A DNA stretch of 6,756 nt from contig CALFFB010000203.1 of assembly GCA_937958075.1 (NCBI GenBank), positions 1 through 6,756 on the forward strand, in the 5' to 3' direction. Positions 6,311 to 6,756 of the stretch are shown here, one piece after another. Origin of the DNA: an uncultured Geobacteraceae bacterium. Lineage in GTDB: Bacteria; Desulfobacterota; Desulfuromonadia; Desulfuromonadales; Geopsychrobacteraceae. Position 1 is the first letter of the stretch. Each line of letters opens with the position of its first letter. Under the pieces are notes generated by a model. It saw only the letters and a list, made by a program, of their open reading frames with translations. It was not told the origin of the DNA and did no database searches. A program made the position numbers and the translations under genes.

Positions 6311-6756
6311 TACGGTTGAATGGTTCGTTGCTCTGTCACGTCGCCGTGAAACTGGAAGGTCCGGTCCCGGATCAGCCGACCGTCGCGCAGGTCGCCGTCG
6401 TACACCGGGCAGGATTCGATGCGGATGCGTCCGGAGCTTTGCCGGAGATTGGAGAGGTTCACCCGGGCCAGACCGCCCAGAGGAACCAGTTCAGTAAGGT
6501 TCAGGCTGCCCTGGTCGGCGATGGCGATCTCCGCGTGAAGCTGAAGGAACCGCGACACCGACTCGTGAAAACCGAGCAGTTCGGCCTCCCGGTCCACGGT
6601 CACCACCAGGTCGAAATCGAGGTGATAGAGACGGGGAAACCGGCACTCCTCGAAACTCAGCTCCGCGACATTCTTCTCGAACAGGCGGCTCTGGCTGCGG
6701 CGGAAACGGTCTTCCGTCAGCTTCGGCCCCTGGAGGATGACGCTGGGGGTGCGCTG
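6310..6756 (-). CDS. C-terminal part of an unidentified tail-module protein, possibly tail completion
   Basis: The frame is open from the window edge (first codon CAG at 6756-6754) to TAA at 6312-6310, giving the last 148 residues. A GTG at 6606 could be read as a start, but protein-like sequence continues upstream of it without break ('RLFEKNVAELSFEECRF', 'YHLDFDLVV'), so the real start is probably outside the window. Mixed alpha/beta composition, no signal peptide or membrane segment, with 'ELVPLGGLARVNLSNLRQ' and 'IESCPVYDGDL' near the end. Position two genes before the sheath is where tail-completion or tail-terminator proteins commonly lie, so that role is plausible; I see no diagnostic motif. 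Its stop is followed by the SD of the next gene, so they are cotranscribed. Confidence 0.78.
   Translation of the reverse strand, partial: QRTPSVILQGPKLTEDRFRRSQSRLFEKNVAELSFEECRFPRLYHLDFDLVVTVDREAELLGFHESVSRFLQLHAEIAIADQGSLNLTELVPLGGLARVNLSNLRQSSGRIRIESCPVYDGDLRDGRLIRDRTFQFHGDVTEQRTIQP

Noticed and set aside
1..6756. Extracellular contractile injection system (PVC/Afp-type) instead of a phage tail
   Set aside because: Gp19-like tube and sheath occur in both, but the TP901-type tape measure of more than 1,060 residues and the frameshifting chaperone arrangement favour a phage tail. No AAA+ ATPase or eCIS baseplate gene is visible. It is not formally excluded because the flanks are missing.

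Overview
The window is a GC-rich (roughly 60% by eye) segment of a contractile-tail (myovirus-type) structural operon. Every supported gene lies on the minus strand, so transcription runs from high to low coordinates. The tight packing, strong Shine-Dalgarno (SD) sequences and GC-rich codon use suggest a phage or prophage of a Gram-negative, GC-rich bacterium, probably proteobacterial. No integrase, host gene, RNA gene, transposon or CRISPR array is present, so host and phage-versus-tailocin status cannot be settled from this window. The tape measure has a TP901-type core and exceeds 1,060 residues, which favours a true long-tailed phage or prophage over a short injection device.

Layout in transcription order: (1) 6756-6310, C-terminal part of a gene entering from the edge, possibly a tail-completion protein; (2) 6297-6040, a small 85-residue protein of unknown role with a charged tail; (3) 6037-4508, tail sheath; (4) 4492-4031, tail tube (T4 gp19-like); (5) 4015-3338, a 225-residue protein resembling the T4 gp26-type baseplate hub assembly chaperone family, in the tail-assembly-chaperone position between tube and tape measure; (6) 3359-3195, a short reading frame with no usable start codon, reached from gene 5 by a likely -1 frameshift; (7) 3194-1, tape measure protein, running off the window. 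Gaps between genes are 0-15 bases. No promoter or terminator is visible, so this is the interior of one operon.

The main discovery candidate is at the end of gene 5. A TTTTTTG heptamer (minus strand 3365-3359) sits in the correct phase for -1 slippage. It is preceded 10 nt upstream by an internal GGAGG and followed by two mutually exclusive hairpins that share an arm at the zero-frame stop. Slippage would add 54 residues to give a 273-residue fusion, the same logic as lambda G/GT and P2 E/E'. Here the upstream partner is a gp26-like protein with a possible zinc-ribbon, not a typical G or E protein. The fusion's TAG stop directly abuts the tape-measure ATG in the same frame.

Together the genes supply the sheath, the inner tube, the chaperones that would load the tape measure, and the ruler that sets tail length.
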